A stretch of 64,000 nt of DNA from positions 248,001-312,000 of the forward strand of contig CAJQUW010002016.1 in assembly GCA_907163375.1 (NCBI GenBank), given 5' to 3'. The stretch's first letter is position 1; every line of letters begins with the position of its first letter. A program made the translations under genes and the position numbers. The notes beneath the pieces are model-generated. The model was given only the letters and a program-made list of their open reading frames with translations. It had not been told where the DNA came from and made no database searches. This DNA is from Prostheceraeus crozeri. Lineage: Eukaryota; Platyhelminthes; Polycladida; Euryleptidae. Below, in pieces: positions 10,823-21,499 of this stretch.

Positions 10823-12143
10823 AAGACAATCACAAGTATTCGAAAAGAAGAAAATTTGTTATCCTCGAAGGCTCAAACTGAGTCAATTAACTCAATGACT
10901 TATTCAGGTAACCTACATACTGTCGCCTCATTTCAAATCGGATGCATGTGCAACTGCATGATTTTCATACTTTATTTATTGTGAATCGAAAAAAGTTAAG
11001 AGATCATTTATCTGGAATACCATTGAACTGGCTGCCCGAAATTCAAGTCAGCGATGTTCAGGATTCGATGTATGGCCTCCTCTGGAGGAAGAGGAAGGGT
11101 ATTACGACGTAATGCTTTCAACGAGCTGTGTTCATTGCAGAAAACTCATATACTTTTCTATAATCTCTAACATATTACGTGATCTATGTACACAGTCTCC
11201 AGTACATCCACAGCTTCCTATTATTCCATGCACCCTTTTATTAAGCATTTATTAAGCATAACCTTTTATCAAGCCTTCCACATTGGCGCTAGTTAGCTCT
11301 CAGTTTGTAATCTGAGTCTCCAAAACAGAACGGCTTACTTAAATGTAGAAAATTGGAGTGTCTAAAATAGATGAGTAATTTTTTTGCATAAAAAATGGCT
11401 CTAAAATAAGACTGTCACCAAGCATATGTGCACTGCAATTATCTTGAAAAACACAATAAGTATTTAGTTGTTTTTCCTTAAATGAGCGACGAAAGAAGAG
11501 GACTTTAAGACACAATTCATACACAGGCGTTGCTGTCTTTTTCATTCAGCTATAGGGGGAATGATAACCAAAATGCTAGAAGCCAGCGATTGAAAACGGA
11601 AAAACTTGCACTTTTCGTTTGATGTTATGAAATTGAATATTTTTACATGTTCTGCACTAAGAAATTCAATGTTTCCTGTACATTTACGTTCATGGATTTA
11701 TTAGATGGGCTATGTATTCGTTAAATTATTATGCGTAGGGTAAAGTGCGGAGGCATGGGCCACATAATACGGTATATATTATACAAATAGTATATACTCT
11801 GACTTTTCAATTTTGGGTGGGAGGTATGATCCACCAACGAAACTTCCGATCGATCTAATCGAATAAAATTCGCATTTCTCGCTGTGTGGCATGTGATATG
11901 CTTCTTAACAACTAATCGTATTAGTTATCTTAGTTTGACGTGTAGGCCTGTTTGTATATTTTGGTCTATTGCATTTTTTAACCTAACGGTCTGCTACATT
12001 CTGCAGTCACTTGGTCACTTGACAAGATTCAAGATTCAAGATTTATATATTTTTCACTACATCTGGGATGCATGTGACACACAAGACACACAAAAAACGA
12101 TAACATGAAGAAAAAAAGAGAAAATCATTGAAAGTAATGCAAG

Positions 12144-12695
12144 TTAAGCGGTGTAAATTGAGGTCTGAATACCGGACTGCTTCTGTAAATATGATCTTAA
12201 AAAGTCAATGATGGACGGACTTTTGCACTTTACTTGTCGTAATGTCTCAGGCACTTTGTTCCAAAAGCTAGTCCCATAACTTCTAACACTATTTTTACCA
12301 AACTTAACACTGCGAACACGTGGCTGCACGAAAACATTGTGGTGAGTATTCTCACTCAAAATAAACAGTTCATCGAATACTAATGGTGCATAACCAACAC
12401 TAAACTGGAAGTTTTTAGTGAATGATCCTCTGTCACGACTTGCATTCAGCTCAGTCTTCGTTTTAGCGATAGCTTGCATAAGCCGGAAAAGAGCCATGTG
12501 CCACCGAACAGGAATTCTAAGAGCATCAAATTTGGAAACAAGTTCACAAACTGGGTTTTTGAAATCTCTCGCGGCAGCACGAATACACCGATTAAACATC
12601 GTATCTATTTTCTTCTTTAGAGAAGCCGATAAAAACAAGAAGAGAATTGATGCATAGTCAAATGAGGCACTATATATGTCTGAACAAGTCTCCAT
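12144..12695 (-). pseudogene. LINE C-terminal extension after a frameshift
   Basis: This frame continues the RT polyprotein after a shift near 12.69 kb. KKKIDTMFNRCIRAAARD and SYGTSFWNKVPETLRQ are typical of the post-RT region of CR1/Jockey polyproteins (the 'NRCIR' and 'FWN-LP' segments). It ends at a stop at 12144 with about 120 bp of 3' UTR to the 7-bp tandem tail. Confidence 0.85.
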
Positions 12696-14872
12696 CTCAT
12701 TCTGCTGCTAGTATAATGCTTAAGGCGATTTATACCAGACAACTTCCACGCAACTTTCCTTGAGATTTCTTTCACTTGGTTATCATACTTGAATTCAGAA
12801 TCTATTATGACTCCCAATAATTTAATACACTTCAAGCTTTCTAAAGTTATGTCATGAGCGTTGAATTGTATCCTCTCTTTATCGTGTCCCAAAGCCATAC
12901 ACTGAAATTTCTGCGGATTTGGTGTGAGACCATTGTCTTTAAGCCAACAAAGAATTGCTTGAATGGTGTCCCTTAGACGATCTTGCACCTTTGTCGCAGA
13001 TACATCCCTTACCCAAACTGTGACATCATCTGCATAAGCAATGACTTCAGCACCTGTAGATCGAATGAATGGAAGAATATCATTAAAATAGACATTCCAT
13101 AGCAATGGTCCCCACTGAGATCCCTGAGGAATACCTCGTTGTGTTTCAAACCATTTTTCCGACACTTTTCCCTGTAATCGAACACGGTTCTTTCTTGATG
13201 AAAGATAGGATTTCATGAGTAATAGCGACGATGTTGACAATCCATAGGCTTCTAGCTTTCTTAACATCAATAAATGAGGAATACTGTCAAATGCAGCTGT
13301 TAGATCGAGAGATATAATGCCGACATTTTCTCGTAGCTCTAGTGCAGATTTCCAGCATTCAACCATATACAATAGTGCAGACTCAGTGCTGTAGTTCTTC
13401 TTATAGGCAAATTGGTATGGCGATAGCATGTGTAGAACATGAGTCGATAATTGCCTTGTCATACCAGTTTCCATAATCTTTGCATGATGACATAGGACAG
13501 TCACTGGACGATATCGTGTTACATCAACACGGGAGCCACCTTTAAAAACTGGAGTCCATGCCCCACGTTTTAAAGCAGTGGGAAACTCACATAATTGAAT
13601 CATGCAGTTGAACAGAAAACTGAGTACATTGCTGAATTCAACACTCGAAGCTTTAACTGCTCTCGCTGGAACACCATCAATTCCATTTGATTTCCCACAT
13701 TTAATTTTGTTCTTAATGACATCTTCCACATCTTTCGCTGTTATTTTCGAAAATTCAAATGGTAGTATAGTCCCAACATCTCTACGTATGATATCAATAC
13801 TCATACAATTTTCATCATCAAGTACGTCAAGTTGTTTGTCGCTGTTTTGTTTGTTGATGTTGCTACCAAGATGAGTAAAATGTTCCCCAAGCTGGTCCAT
13901 GACTTTTTCATCATCAACTATATATTGGTTCTCATTGATCAACAAGATTTTCGTGTTATCCCTAACTTTTCTGCTATGCATATGAGATTCAAAAAGTCTA
14001 TAAAAGTCATTCGGTTTATCAGAATTACATTTTCTCCTGAAAAACGCAGTTGCAGCTTCGCGATTCAATCTGCGTTCGACCTTCTGCCAGTACATTTTGT
14101 TATTCCAGGCATAGCTGTTTTTAACCCTTTTACCATTATCATCTTTTGGAGTTTGATTTAGCCAATGATGCTTCTGGCGGCGTGCGTAAGCGATTTTTCC
14201 TGTATACCAAGGAACCCTGTTGGGGCGCACATTCATCTCTATCCAAGGGGCATGCTCATCCAATATTTCAATGTATATAGAATGAATAAAGTCATACATT
14301 TCATCAATCGAATCAAAAATAGAGGATGTGTAGAATACTGGAAGAGCGTCACGAATGTCAGATAGAAATTTCATGGCGTCAAAGTTTTTGAAGGAGCGAC
14401 ATTTAAAATATCTTTTCTCAATCACTGGACACGTGCAATTTAATGCTGCGACAACCATACAGTGGTCGGATAGTCCTGGATCATGAACAACAGCTTCTGA
14501 TACAAGGTCTTCATTACAAAGAATTACATCCAAACAGGATCCACTTTCGGGACGAGTTGGTTCATTGATCTGGCAATCGATGTTAAATTGATCACACACA
14601 TCATTCAGCAAATTTTGATGCTGTTGAGTCTGGGTGCCTAGAGCACATAAATTCAAGTCCCCAGTAACAAGAATATCTGGTTCTATGGAGCTGGCTAATG
14701 TCAAAACAAACTCCATTTCTTCTCTAGCAGTTTTGAGAGATTTAGATGGTCTTCGATATAAACTGACCAAAACAAAGCGTAAATCGATTGCACACACATG
14801 TAAAACAACACATTCAATAGCTTCAAAAGCTTTTCCTTTTTCAATGGAACATGGAATTTGAACGATTGGCAA
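12617..14872 (-). CDS. LINE endonuclease-reverse transcriptase polyprotein (main frame)
   Basis: A 751-codon minus-strand frame. Residues 1-140 hold the rest of the endonuclease, with GDLN at 71-74 and SDH at 135-137 (catalytic D and H). The reverse transcriptase runs from about 385 to 720: NGIDGVPARAV near 397, the palm motif DLTAAFD 523-529, GIPQGSQWGP 580-589, the catalytic YADD 613-616 and KLLGVIID near 680. It would nick target DNA and prime cDNA from the LINE RNA. The start is not a true initiation site, since the protein began upstream in another frame, and the frame is also lost at the 3' side near 12.69 kb. The long uninterrupted RT suggests a moderately young copy. Confidence 0.92.
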   Translation of the reverse strand: MPIVQIPCSIEKGKAFEAIECVVLHVCAIDLRFVLVSLYRRPSKSLKTAREEMEFVLTLASSIEPDILVTGDLNLCALGTQTQQHQNLLNDVCDQFNIDCQINEPTRPESGSCLDVILCNEDLVSEAVVHDPGLSDHCMVVAALNCTCPVIEKRYFKCRSFKNFDAMKFLSDIRDALPVFYTSSIFDSIDEMYDFIHSIYIEILDEHAPWIEMNVRPNRVPWYTGKIAYARRQKHHWLNQTPKDDNGKRVKNSYAWNNKMYWQKVERRLNREAATAFFRRKCNSDKPNDFYRLFESHMHSRKVRDNTKILLINENQYIVDDEKVMDQLGEHFTHLGSNINKQNSDKQLDVLDDENCMSIDIIRRDVGTILPFEFSKITAKDVEDVIKNKIKCGKSNGIDGVPARAVKASSVEFSNVLSFLFNCMIQLCEFPTALKRGAWTPVFKGGSRVDVTRYRPVTVLCHHAKIMETGMTRQLSTHVLHMLSPYQFAYKKNYSTESALLYMVECWKSALELRENVGIISLDLTAAFDSIPHLLMLRKLEAYGLSTSSLLLMKSYLSSRKNRVRLQGKVSEKWFETQRGIPQGSQWGPLLWNVYFNDILPFIRSTGAEVIAYADDVTVWVRDVSATKVQDRLRDTIQAILCWLKDNGLTPNPQKFQCMALGHDKERIQFNAHDITLESLKCIKLLGVIIDSEFKYDNQVKEISRKVAWKLSGINRLKHYTSSRMRWRLVQTYIVPHLTMHQFSSCFYRLL

Positions 14873-15192
14873 AGTTTCACGCCCATATACAAGAATTCCA
14901 CCATGTTTTCTTTTACTTCGCGAAAGGTGCGGTAACCAGAGTGGAGAAGTTCGTTATCAGACGTGCTTCCATCGATTTTTGTTTCTTGAATACAAAGTAT
15001 ATCAAGTTTGAGCTTGTCTAAGTAGTCATGCTTCAGAGTATTTAGAGGTCTATCTTCCTCTTTTCGTATTGAGTTCACATTTAGTTGACCAATGCATAGT
15101 TGCTTCTTGTGCTTCGTCTTGAATCCATAAAGATCAGAAAAGGTTTTCGGCATTATTATCACCAACAAAATAAGAAAAGTAATCAAACCCAT
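14701..15192 (-). pseudogene. LINE endonuclease, N-terminal part
   Basis: Minus-strand frame containing QLCIGQLNVNSIRKEEDR and then LDILCIQETKIDG. The N of 'LNVNSIR' and E of 'IQETK' are the early catalytic positions of the APE-type endonuclease of LINEs. The family usually follows with a GGG-VLVY segment; here the frame is lost around 14.90 kb and the domain resumes in the frame of the next entry, so at least one frameshift separates them. Confidence 0.85.
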
Positions 15193-15241
15193 ACAAATGT
15201 ACGTGTTAATTTAATCCAAAGAGTTTCGAAGAAAACAGAAT

Positions 15242-15309
15242 GGTTGGGACTCGAACTCTGACCAAACAGATCACTAGTCAAACACTTAGTTCAGTAGACC
15301 ATGACAGCC
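15242..15309 (-). repeat. tRNA-like sequence (SINE head or tRNA pseudogene)
   Basis: Minus-strand GGCTGTCATGGTCTACTGAA resembles a tRNA acceptor stem plus A box, and about 40 bases later AGAGTTCGAGTCCC is a near-perfect B box, ending in CCAACCA. The spacing suits an internal Pol III promoter. It lies only about 50 bp upstream of the LINE's first open frame, on the same strand. I cannot fold a clean cloverleaf with a believable anticodon loop, so a tRNA-derived SINE head or tRNA pseudogene is more likely than a functional tRNA gene. Confidence 0.5.
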
Positions 15310-16065
15310 AATCTACGAGAGTTGTAATTGCTTCTTCATAACCCGGATAAATGAAAATCCAGTGCATAATATGTCTGATACCCTGTGACGTCAAATTTCC
15401 GCAACAGACACCAACACCAGGCAAGAATGGCAGATTGCACACTCTGAATGGAATTCACTGGTATCGACGTGGACAACGGCGAAAAAACGATGATAATAGC
15501 AATACTCCACAGAATATGAATGAACGAAGAACACAGCGATGATCACCAGAGCACAAGGAATAGACTGATCTAAAATTTCCAGAGATTCGTCGGCTTAACG
15601 ATGCAAAAATTCACCATGTATTCCAGAGCACATAGACAGCGACAGAGATACAACCAGCACGACCGGTGCATCTCTACTTACTGACTGACTATAGTCAGTT
15701 GCACGAAGAATTTATTCTAAAGGCGTGATAATTTCTTGAATTAAAAAATTGAGACTGCGGGGGGGAATCTATTTTTGTGTAGATCTTATCACACTATAAC
15801 AGGGGTTCTCAACACGTGGCCCGCGGGCCATTTTGTGGCCCGCAAGCTTGTTGGCGGTGGCCCGCGATGAAACGAGTGAGCAAGACATGCGTATATTTGG
15901 CGGCTTGTCAATTGAGCTTGTCTATCAGTTTAAGAACTGCTAATTTGTAGCGCACGGCGACAAACGTGATGTGCGCGCGCTATTTCTCCCACTCAATTCA
16001 ATGAGAAGCTCTGTAGAGAAAAGTGAAGCAAGCTGCAGCCGTAGCAAACAGATCATACATGTCAA

Positions 16066-16554
16066 TTGTTCAAAACTTACATAGATGAAGTTCAAATCGA
16101 TTTTGACAATCGATTTCAAGATTTTAATGACCTTATTCATTTGATAGGATTTATGAGAAATCCTGTAGAAGCAAATGTTGAAATCTGTGCAGGTCAATTC
16201 GAAAAATTTGGCGTGAATGGAGCTGTTGGTGAGCTGCAATTGATTGCGCTGAGAAATAGTGGTGTTGTTCAAGAATGCGTTAGAGGTGCAACAACTATGG
16301 TTGATATGTGGTTTGACATTCCTGAGGATGAGAAGTATGCAGATATTCGACGATGTGGACTTAGGCTTCTTGCAATGTTCGGATCAACTTACCACTGTGA
16401 GTCTTCGTTCTCTACACTCAACTACATAAAAAACAAATATCGATCACGCTTGACTAACGCAAATGTACAAAACATGATGCGTCTTGCATTAACCGGTTTG
16501 AAACCAAGATTCGTCAAGTTGACAAAAGCAAAGCCTGGACAAGTTTCTCACTGA
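16066..16554 (+). pseudogene. hAT transposase C-terminal dimerisation domain
   Basis: A 162-codon frame ending at TGA. Residues 104-130 (FGSTYHCESSFSTLNY, then KNKYRSRLT) are the hallmark of the hAT C-terminal dimerisation region, closest by eye to the ZBED5/EPM2AIP1/GTF2IRD2-like transposase group. No ATG opens the frame and the zinc finger and most of the RNase H-like catalytic core are missing (family about 600 residues), so it cannot code an active transposase. It lies centrally in the hAT element 15800-17192, same orientation. Confidence 0.9.
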
Positions 16555-16740
16555 CACAATTAATAGCATTTATGATGTTTTGGATGAAGCCATTTCTATT
16601 TTTCTGTTGCAATTTATAATTATAATATCATTATTGGATTATCATCATTCTTCTCAATTTAAACAAGGAGTGTTTATATTCATGTACGCATGCATACATA
16701 ATATGTAATATTTCCCAAACGTTAGCATTCATCCAATGAA

Positions 16741-16764
16741 TGTATGCCTCCCTCCCTCCCTCTC
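16741..16764. repeat. Short CCCT microsatellite
   Basis: Pure tandem cctc units inside the 3' part of the hAT element. Confidence 0.7.
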
Positions 16765-17200
16765 TTTATCTATAAGCGTTGCATATTTTGTGAATGCGCA
16801 TTAGGCTTCAACAAAAACGATAAACTCTCACTGGCAATAAATTTTCAAAATCACATGCGTTTTGTAAAAGTATACATGTATACAGAGTTACAGATCTATC
16901 CTATAAGCTAGGTAAGCTTATATAGTACCTTCTAATTATGCCAATAGGTCCATACCCTACCTCTACTTAATCATCACGAAACAAAAAAAAAATTCAGAAG
17001 GATTATTAATGAAACATAAATAGGCCTATAGGCGCTAGTCAACTCTAACTAATAACGGTACCTATGTATAAACAATATAATAGGCATACAGGGGTTCTTT
17101 GGTCATATATTCAGTCGATTGGCCCGGTAGTATATTCATTAGAAAAATGCCACGAGATGTGGCCCGCCGAATTTTTGAGTTGAGAACCCCTGCACTATAA

Positions 17201-18985
17201 TATAACTATTAGCTTGCATAGGCTACTCCAGGTATGAGAATGTGGTAACGGGGAACCAGCGGAAACTCATGCTTCATGAGGTCCCCATAAAAAAATGAAG
17301 AATACACTAGGCATGCTTGGTGGAGCCCCCGTGGATTTTCGTGAATTTGCCGCAATTGCGGGTCACAAATGTTAGCAAAGTAATAGGCGTCAAATTTTGT
17401 TTATACATGGTCCTCCATCGAACTCGTCCCCGATGGCTCTCCCTGCGAGTGAGATTTCGAGCTCACTAAGATCACTCAGCACTTCCTTCCAGAGCGCTTG
17501 TCTTCCGAAATTGAGATATATAGCCAATCTAGATGTGATTCAGTGTTTTCTTCGAAAAGTGTAGGAAGTGTTGGGTATAAAAATTGCACAGTAAAAATGG
17601 AACATTTCTGATCACTCACTTAGTCTGTCTGCAGATTAGCAGTTACTGCGTGTCACATCATTCTAGCACATTGTAGGGCTATTATTGCGTTTATTTCTTG
17701 TAGAAGTGTAGCATGGTGTGGTTTTCGACCGACTCACACCATCCCCAATTAAGTGACCCAAATCTACCCCATAGGATATACAAAAATAAGACGGAAGAAA
17801 ATGCATAAGGAGAGATGCCTCTCCTTCAACATAGAAGTCAAGCTGTGACAAAGCGTCCAACTCAACAATGCTAAAGAGAAATCATCGAAGTGATTTAATA
17901 AATTTTCGGGGGAAAATGGAAAAATGGCGATTTTTTGAAAAAATTCAAAGCTACGTCTGAAAAGTATTTTCTCTATATCTCCAAAGCCAATGCAAGTACG
18001 AGGGTGGCATATACCGAGATACATGATACACATGTTTCCGCAGAGAGCGGCGGCCCAAACCTCCTCACTATCCCTTACTCATGAAGATTGCAGTCCAGTT
18101 CGCCTAGGCTTGGAATAGGAATATGTTGTCAGACATGAACAATTTTAGCACAAAAGTTCCTTGGCAGCCGCAGACGCTGCGTTCGACTGGCTGAACAAGC
18201 TGAAGTTCTACACAACAGGTTAATCTGCGCTTGTTGATCCTGGCCTTGCTCTGGATGAGTGAATACATAAATCCCATGCTATTTCCAGTCAAACTGGCAC
18301 TCAGCAGTCAGCAATTATGGTATCAATCACACAGTAAAGCCACATTAGATAACGCAAAACGGACTAATTGCGCAGTTCTTCCGCTCGCTCCACTATTCTA
18401 GATATTTTGAGCTACTGGGCCATTCTAAGCCCCACTGACGAGCTGTTGTGGGGCGAAGCTCAGTGTCTACGACTGCCAATTAATTTTGTGTTGAACTAAT
18501 TTGTGTTACAACTTTCTATTGTATGGTAAGACATACATAAAAAAGTGCTCCAGCATGTGGGTGTTTTGCACAATGACATTCATTGAGAAATATGGTGTGA
18601 TTTGACCAACGTAATCCATTATTGAGTTAGACCAAAGATGTGATTAAAAGACCTTCCATGGATAAGGTGAATTGATGTTGATGCTTGACGTCTACAAAAG
18701 GCGCGACTCGCGATTTTAAACTTTTTGTGTAATTTATCGGTACTGGAGTTACTGTTGGATTCGGGATTTATCAAATTGTTGAAACAACAATTTCCTGCAG
18801 TATGGTCATGTCTTTGTCAGATGATGGAACACTTGCTTATCTTTGTTACCTTGTTAAGAAAGTCACTAAATTAGGCAAAATTGTTTGTATAATAGATCTA
18901 TGTGTCAACTTCTCACTGCCATGCCCTCCTCATTCACCTTTATAGGGGACATGGACGAGAAATTTTGAGCAAATGTTCACTGTTA
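17201..18985. other. Stretch without a supported gene
   Basis: Short open frames at 17663-17860, 17764-18033 and 18104-18292 (minus strand) show no family motif. No TIR pair, tRNA or tandem repeat was seen. Confidence 0.5.
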
Positions 18986-18989
18986 AAAA

Positions 18990-19184
18990 ATGTACAATGA
19001 AAGCAAAAGATCAATGTTGGAAATCCTAAAAATGCAGTCTCAGCAAATGAATAGATTCTATTCGGCTGAGACCAAACTGTCAACTGTTGATCATCATCAG
19101 ATCCACTCGGAGTTAGCCTCAGAAAATAGAATTTGTTCACTTGCAGTAGAGATGTTGATAAACCACAAAGTTGATAACAAATAG
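18990..19184 (+). CDS. Short coding-like ORF, unidentified
   Basis: A 64-codon ATG-to-TAG frame with a hydrophilic, helix-prone composition (ESKRSMLEILKMQSQQMNRF at the N-terminus, LAVEMLINHK near the end). The style recalls the C-terminal helical tail of Myb/SANT-like proteins carried by some DNA transposons, but this is only an impression. No promoter, splice site or repeat end supports it. Confidence 0.25.
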   Translation: MYNESKRSMLEILKMQSQQMNRFYSAETKLSTVDHHQIHSELASENRICSLAVEMLINHKVDNK

Positions 19185-19679
19185 ATGAAAAATTGTCATA
19201 AAACAGTTGCTACTTCATCAAATACAATCCTCATGAGTACAGACATCCTGAAACATAACATGACTTAGAAACTATTACATCCAGGGTTTTATGATGGAAA
19301 ATTTTGCACGCTCTGTTTCATTCAGTGACCCTTTATCATGTTACTGAATTCACGCTATAAGAACCGAAACATAATTTAAAAGCTAATGTTTGGTAAGAAA
19401 AAGTCTCTAACAAAGTTGAATGATATATTCAAACACCAACTTTTGACAGAGCGTGATATAATTATGAAATCTTCCCGTCTTCCCAGTGTATTTTGACATG
19501 GTAGCTCGCACAGTAATGATCATGTCGCAAAGTCATTGAAAATTTGATGTAGTGGGCCACAGTGCAATATCATACCTTGTGTTACAGTGATGTGCTAATG
19601 CATTTGTGTTGTGATGCATAGGCTTACTAGCGAAGCGATCTGTTTTGTGCATAGAGCAAGTATATGGTAGGTGGAACGT

Positions 19680-21100
19680 CGAATCAAAAGGGTATCTACA
19701 TGCAGTGAAAATTTTTATATCAAAAGATTCAATTTTTCACGGAGATCACGTTAATGCGGTCCAAAAAAAATTTGAGCATTTAATAAAAAAATTTTTTTGC
19801 AACTAGATGCCACCGACATGAAGCCCCTGTACAAGTAGTTTGAAACATGTTGAACCAAAATGAATGTACATCTGATAACAAGCACCTTTTCTCAGCGGAA
19901 ATGAAACTCATTATCAAGGGAATTTTGTGAACCTCTATAATGGAAGTCTTCAAGGAAGAGTCGAGATATTATTTTTCTTTCTTGGCTGAAATTTCATGTT
20001 TTACTTCAATTTTCGTCGGTGTGATTCACTAGATTCGTGTTTAATTTCTTGATTTGTGATGTGGACCATAGTCTCGAATTGCTAACTTTACAAAAACTAT
20101 CTCTCCAAGCTGTCTCCAAGGCTGTCATGACATGGAGGATTTGTAAAATTTAATATCATTCTTTCTGATTACTATCATGATCTGTCAATTCCGTGGTAAT
20201 TTCTTCCATAGAATGCGTATATAGATAGAGTGTCGACTCTCAAAAGGGTGTATGTACACAGTGAAAATTTTTATATCACAAAGATTTAGTTTTTTACCGA
20301 GATTACAGGAGCCTACGTTCCTGTGGTTCGAAAAAAATATTTGAACAGTTTTTTTAAAATGATAAATTTTGGCAAATTTATATACTACCTGTTTGACAGT
20401 TTGTGATATGACCACGCTTCAGAAAATAATCTTATTACAATAAAGCTGAGCTTTTAGTGATGTCAACCCATCGAATTGCTAATTTAACAAACTATATTGC
20501 CTCTCCAAATTGACGTGACATGGCGGATTTGTGGAATACCATTCCTTTTTTGTATTGCTATCATTATCAGTCAAATTCGTTTACATTTCTCCAAACGTGT
20601 AAAGACTGCATATCTCACAGGTGACACTGGGTCTCGACCTGGCACCGACTCATGTTCATTTAATGAAATCGAAATACACATTGAGGATGCTGATTCACCA
20701 CTTTTCCGTAATATACTTACCATAGAATAGTGATGAAAATTTTCCGGAAATTTTTTGAATCAAAATTTTCCGTGGAAAATTTTGGAAAAAATTAGAAAAT
20801 TTCATTTCCTGAATCTGTATAGTGATGTGGACCCATTTACGTCTTTTAAAGTAATTGAAATCATTGTCTTTGATTAAGTGATTTTGCTGTGCCGATCACG
20901 CTAAAGAAAAAACACTTGAGGTTGAGTATAAAAAGTGTAATAGCAATTACCCATAGCAACCAATCGAATTTCTAAGTTAACAAACAATACCTCTCCAAGC
21001 CTGTCATAGCACGGAGGATCTGTGAAATATTATCATTCCTATTGCATTACTATCATGATCAGTCATTTCCGTGGTGATTTCTCCGAAACCTCAGAATTTG
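19680..21100. repeat. Local three-copy repeat family
   Basis: One block, recognisable by 'cagtgaaaatttttatatca', recurs at about 19.70 and 20.25 kb. A second block, starting near 'tcgaattgctaa' and running through 'ctctccaa', 'catggaggat' and 'ctatcatgatc.gtca', recurs at about 20.06-20.21, 20.46-20.60 and 20.95-21.10 kb. The copies are direct, diverged by perhaps 15-25 per cent, and about 400-550 bp apart. They look like tandem duplication of a non-coding element; the same words occur at 24.9-25.1 kb and inverted at 28.7-28.9 kb. Confidence 0.7.
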
Positions 21101-21499
21101 CATATCCATTGGTGTGCGCTCAATAGATGCGGTGCATGCGGCGAATGCCTCGCTTAAATTCTGTAAATTAACCATTTTTGTCCTTCCCAAGATTGAGGAC
21201 AATTTGGGCTCTGAATATCGCATAAAATTCAATGGAGAGCCATTTTATTTAGGGAAATTACATCTAAAGAGCTTTAACAACGGTGAGGCATCGCCGCATT
21301 CACTGGTGCTATCTATTTGCATTGACTAACTCGCAGTCTGTGCACGCTGCCTTCTCGCACAGCTCCTGTACAAAAGCCTGCGAATTGAAATAGTGACTGC
21401 ATTCGGCGAAATTGTCGCATCGCTCACTTTAGGGAAAATGATACAGATAGATCAGATATCATCAGACTGACTTGTGTGATGTGTATGCATTTTTTTTGT

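Larger units (their letters stand above)
12022..15192 (-). mobile_element. CR1/Jockey-like LINE, 3' end intact, no ORF1 seen
   Basis: A minus-strand non-LTR retrotransposon of about 3.2 kb. It has an apurinic-type endonuclease, a reverse transcriptase and a C-terminal extension, all decayed into three reading frames. The 3' end (lowest coordinates) terminates in three copies of a 7-bp repeat (plus strand caagatt, 12023-12043), the short tandem tail typical of the CR1/L2 group, rather than poly(A). No ORF1 (gag-like) frame is present upstream, so it is 5'-truncated or its ORF1 has decayed. No target duplication was found. Confidence 0.9.
15800..17192 (+). mobile_element. hAT transposon (ZBED/Charlie-like), internally deleted, 8-bp TSD
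   Basis: The termini CAGGGGTTCTCAAC and its inverted copy (17179-17192) are a perfect 14-bp TIR, followed by related 'ggcccgc' GC-rich blocks at both ends. The flanking 8 bp cactataa is identical on both sides (15792-15799, 17193-17200). At 1393 bp it keeps only the C-terminal part of a transposase. The exact TSD suggests a fairly young copy. Confidence 0.96.

Noticed and set aside
13602-14861. Plus-strand frames 13602-13874, 13832-14161, 14165-14365 and 14634-14861
   Set aside because: They are antisense shadows of the minus-strand LINE polyprotein.
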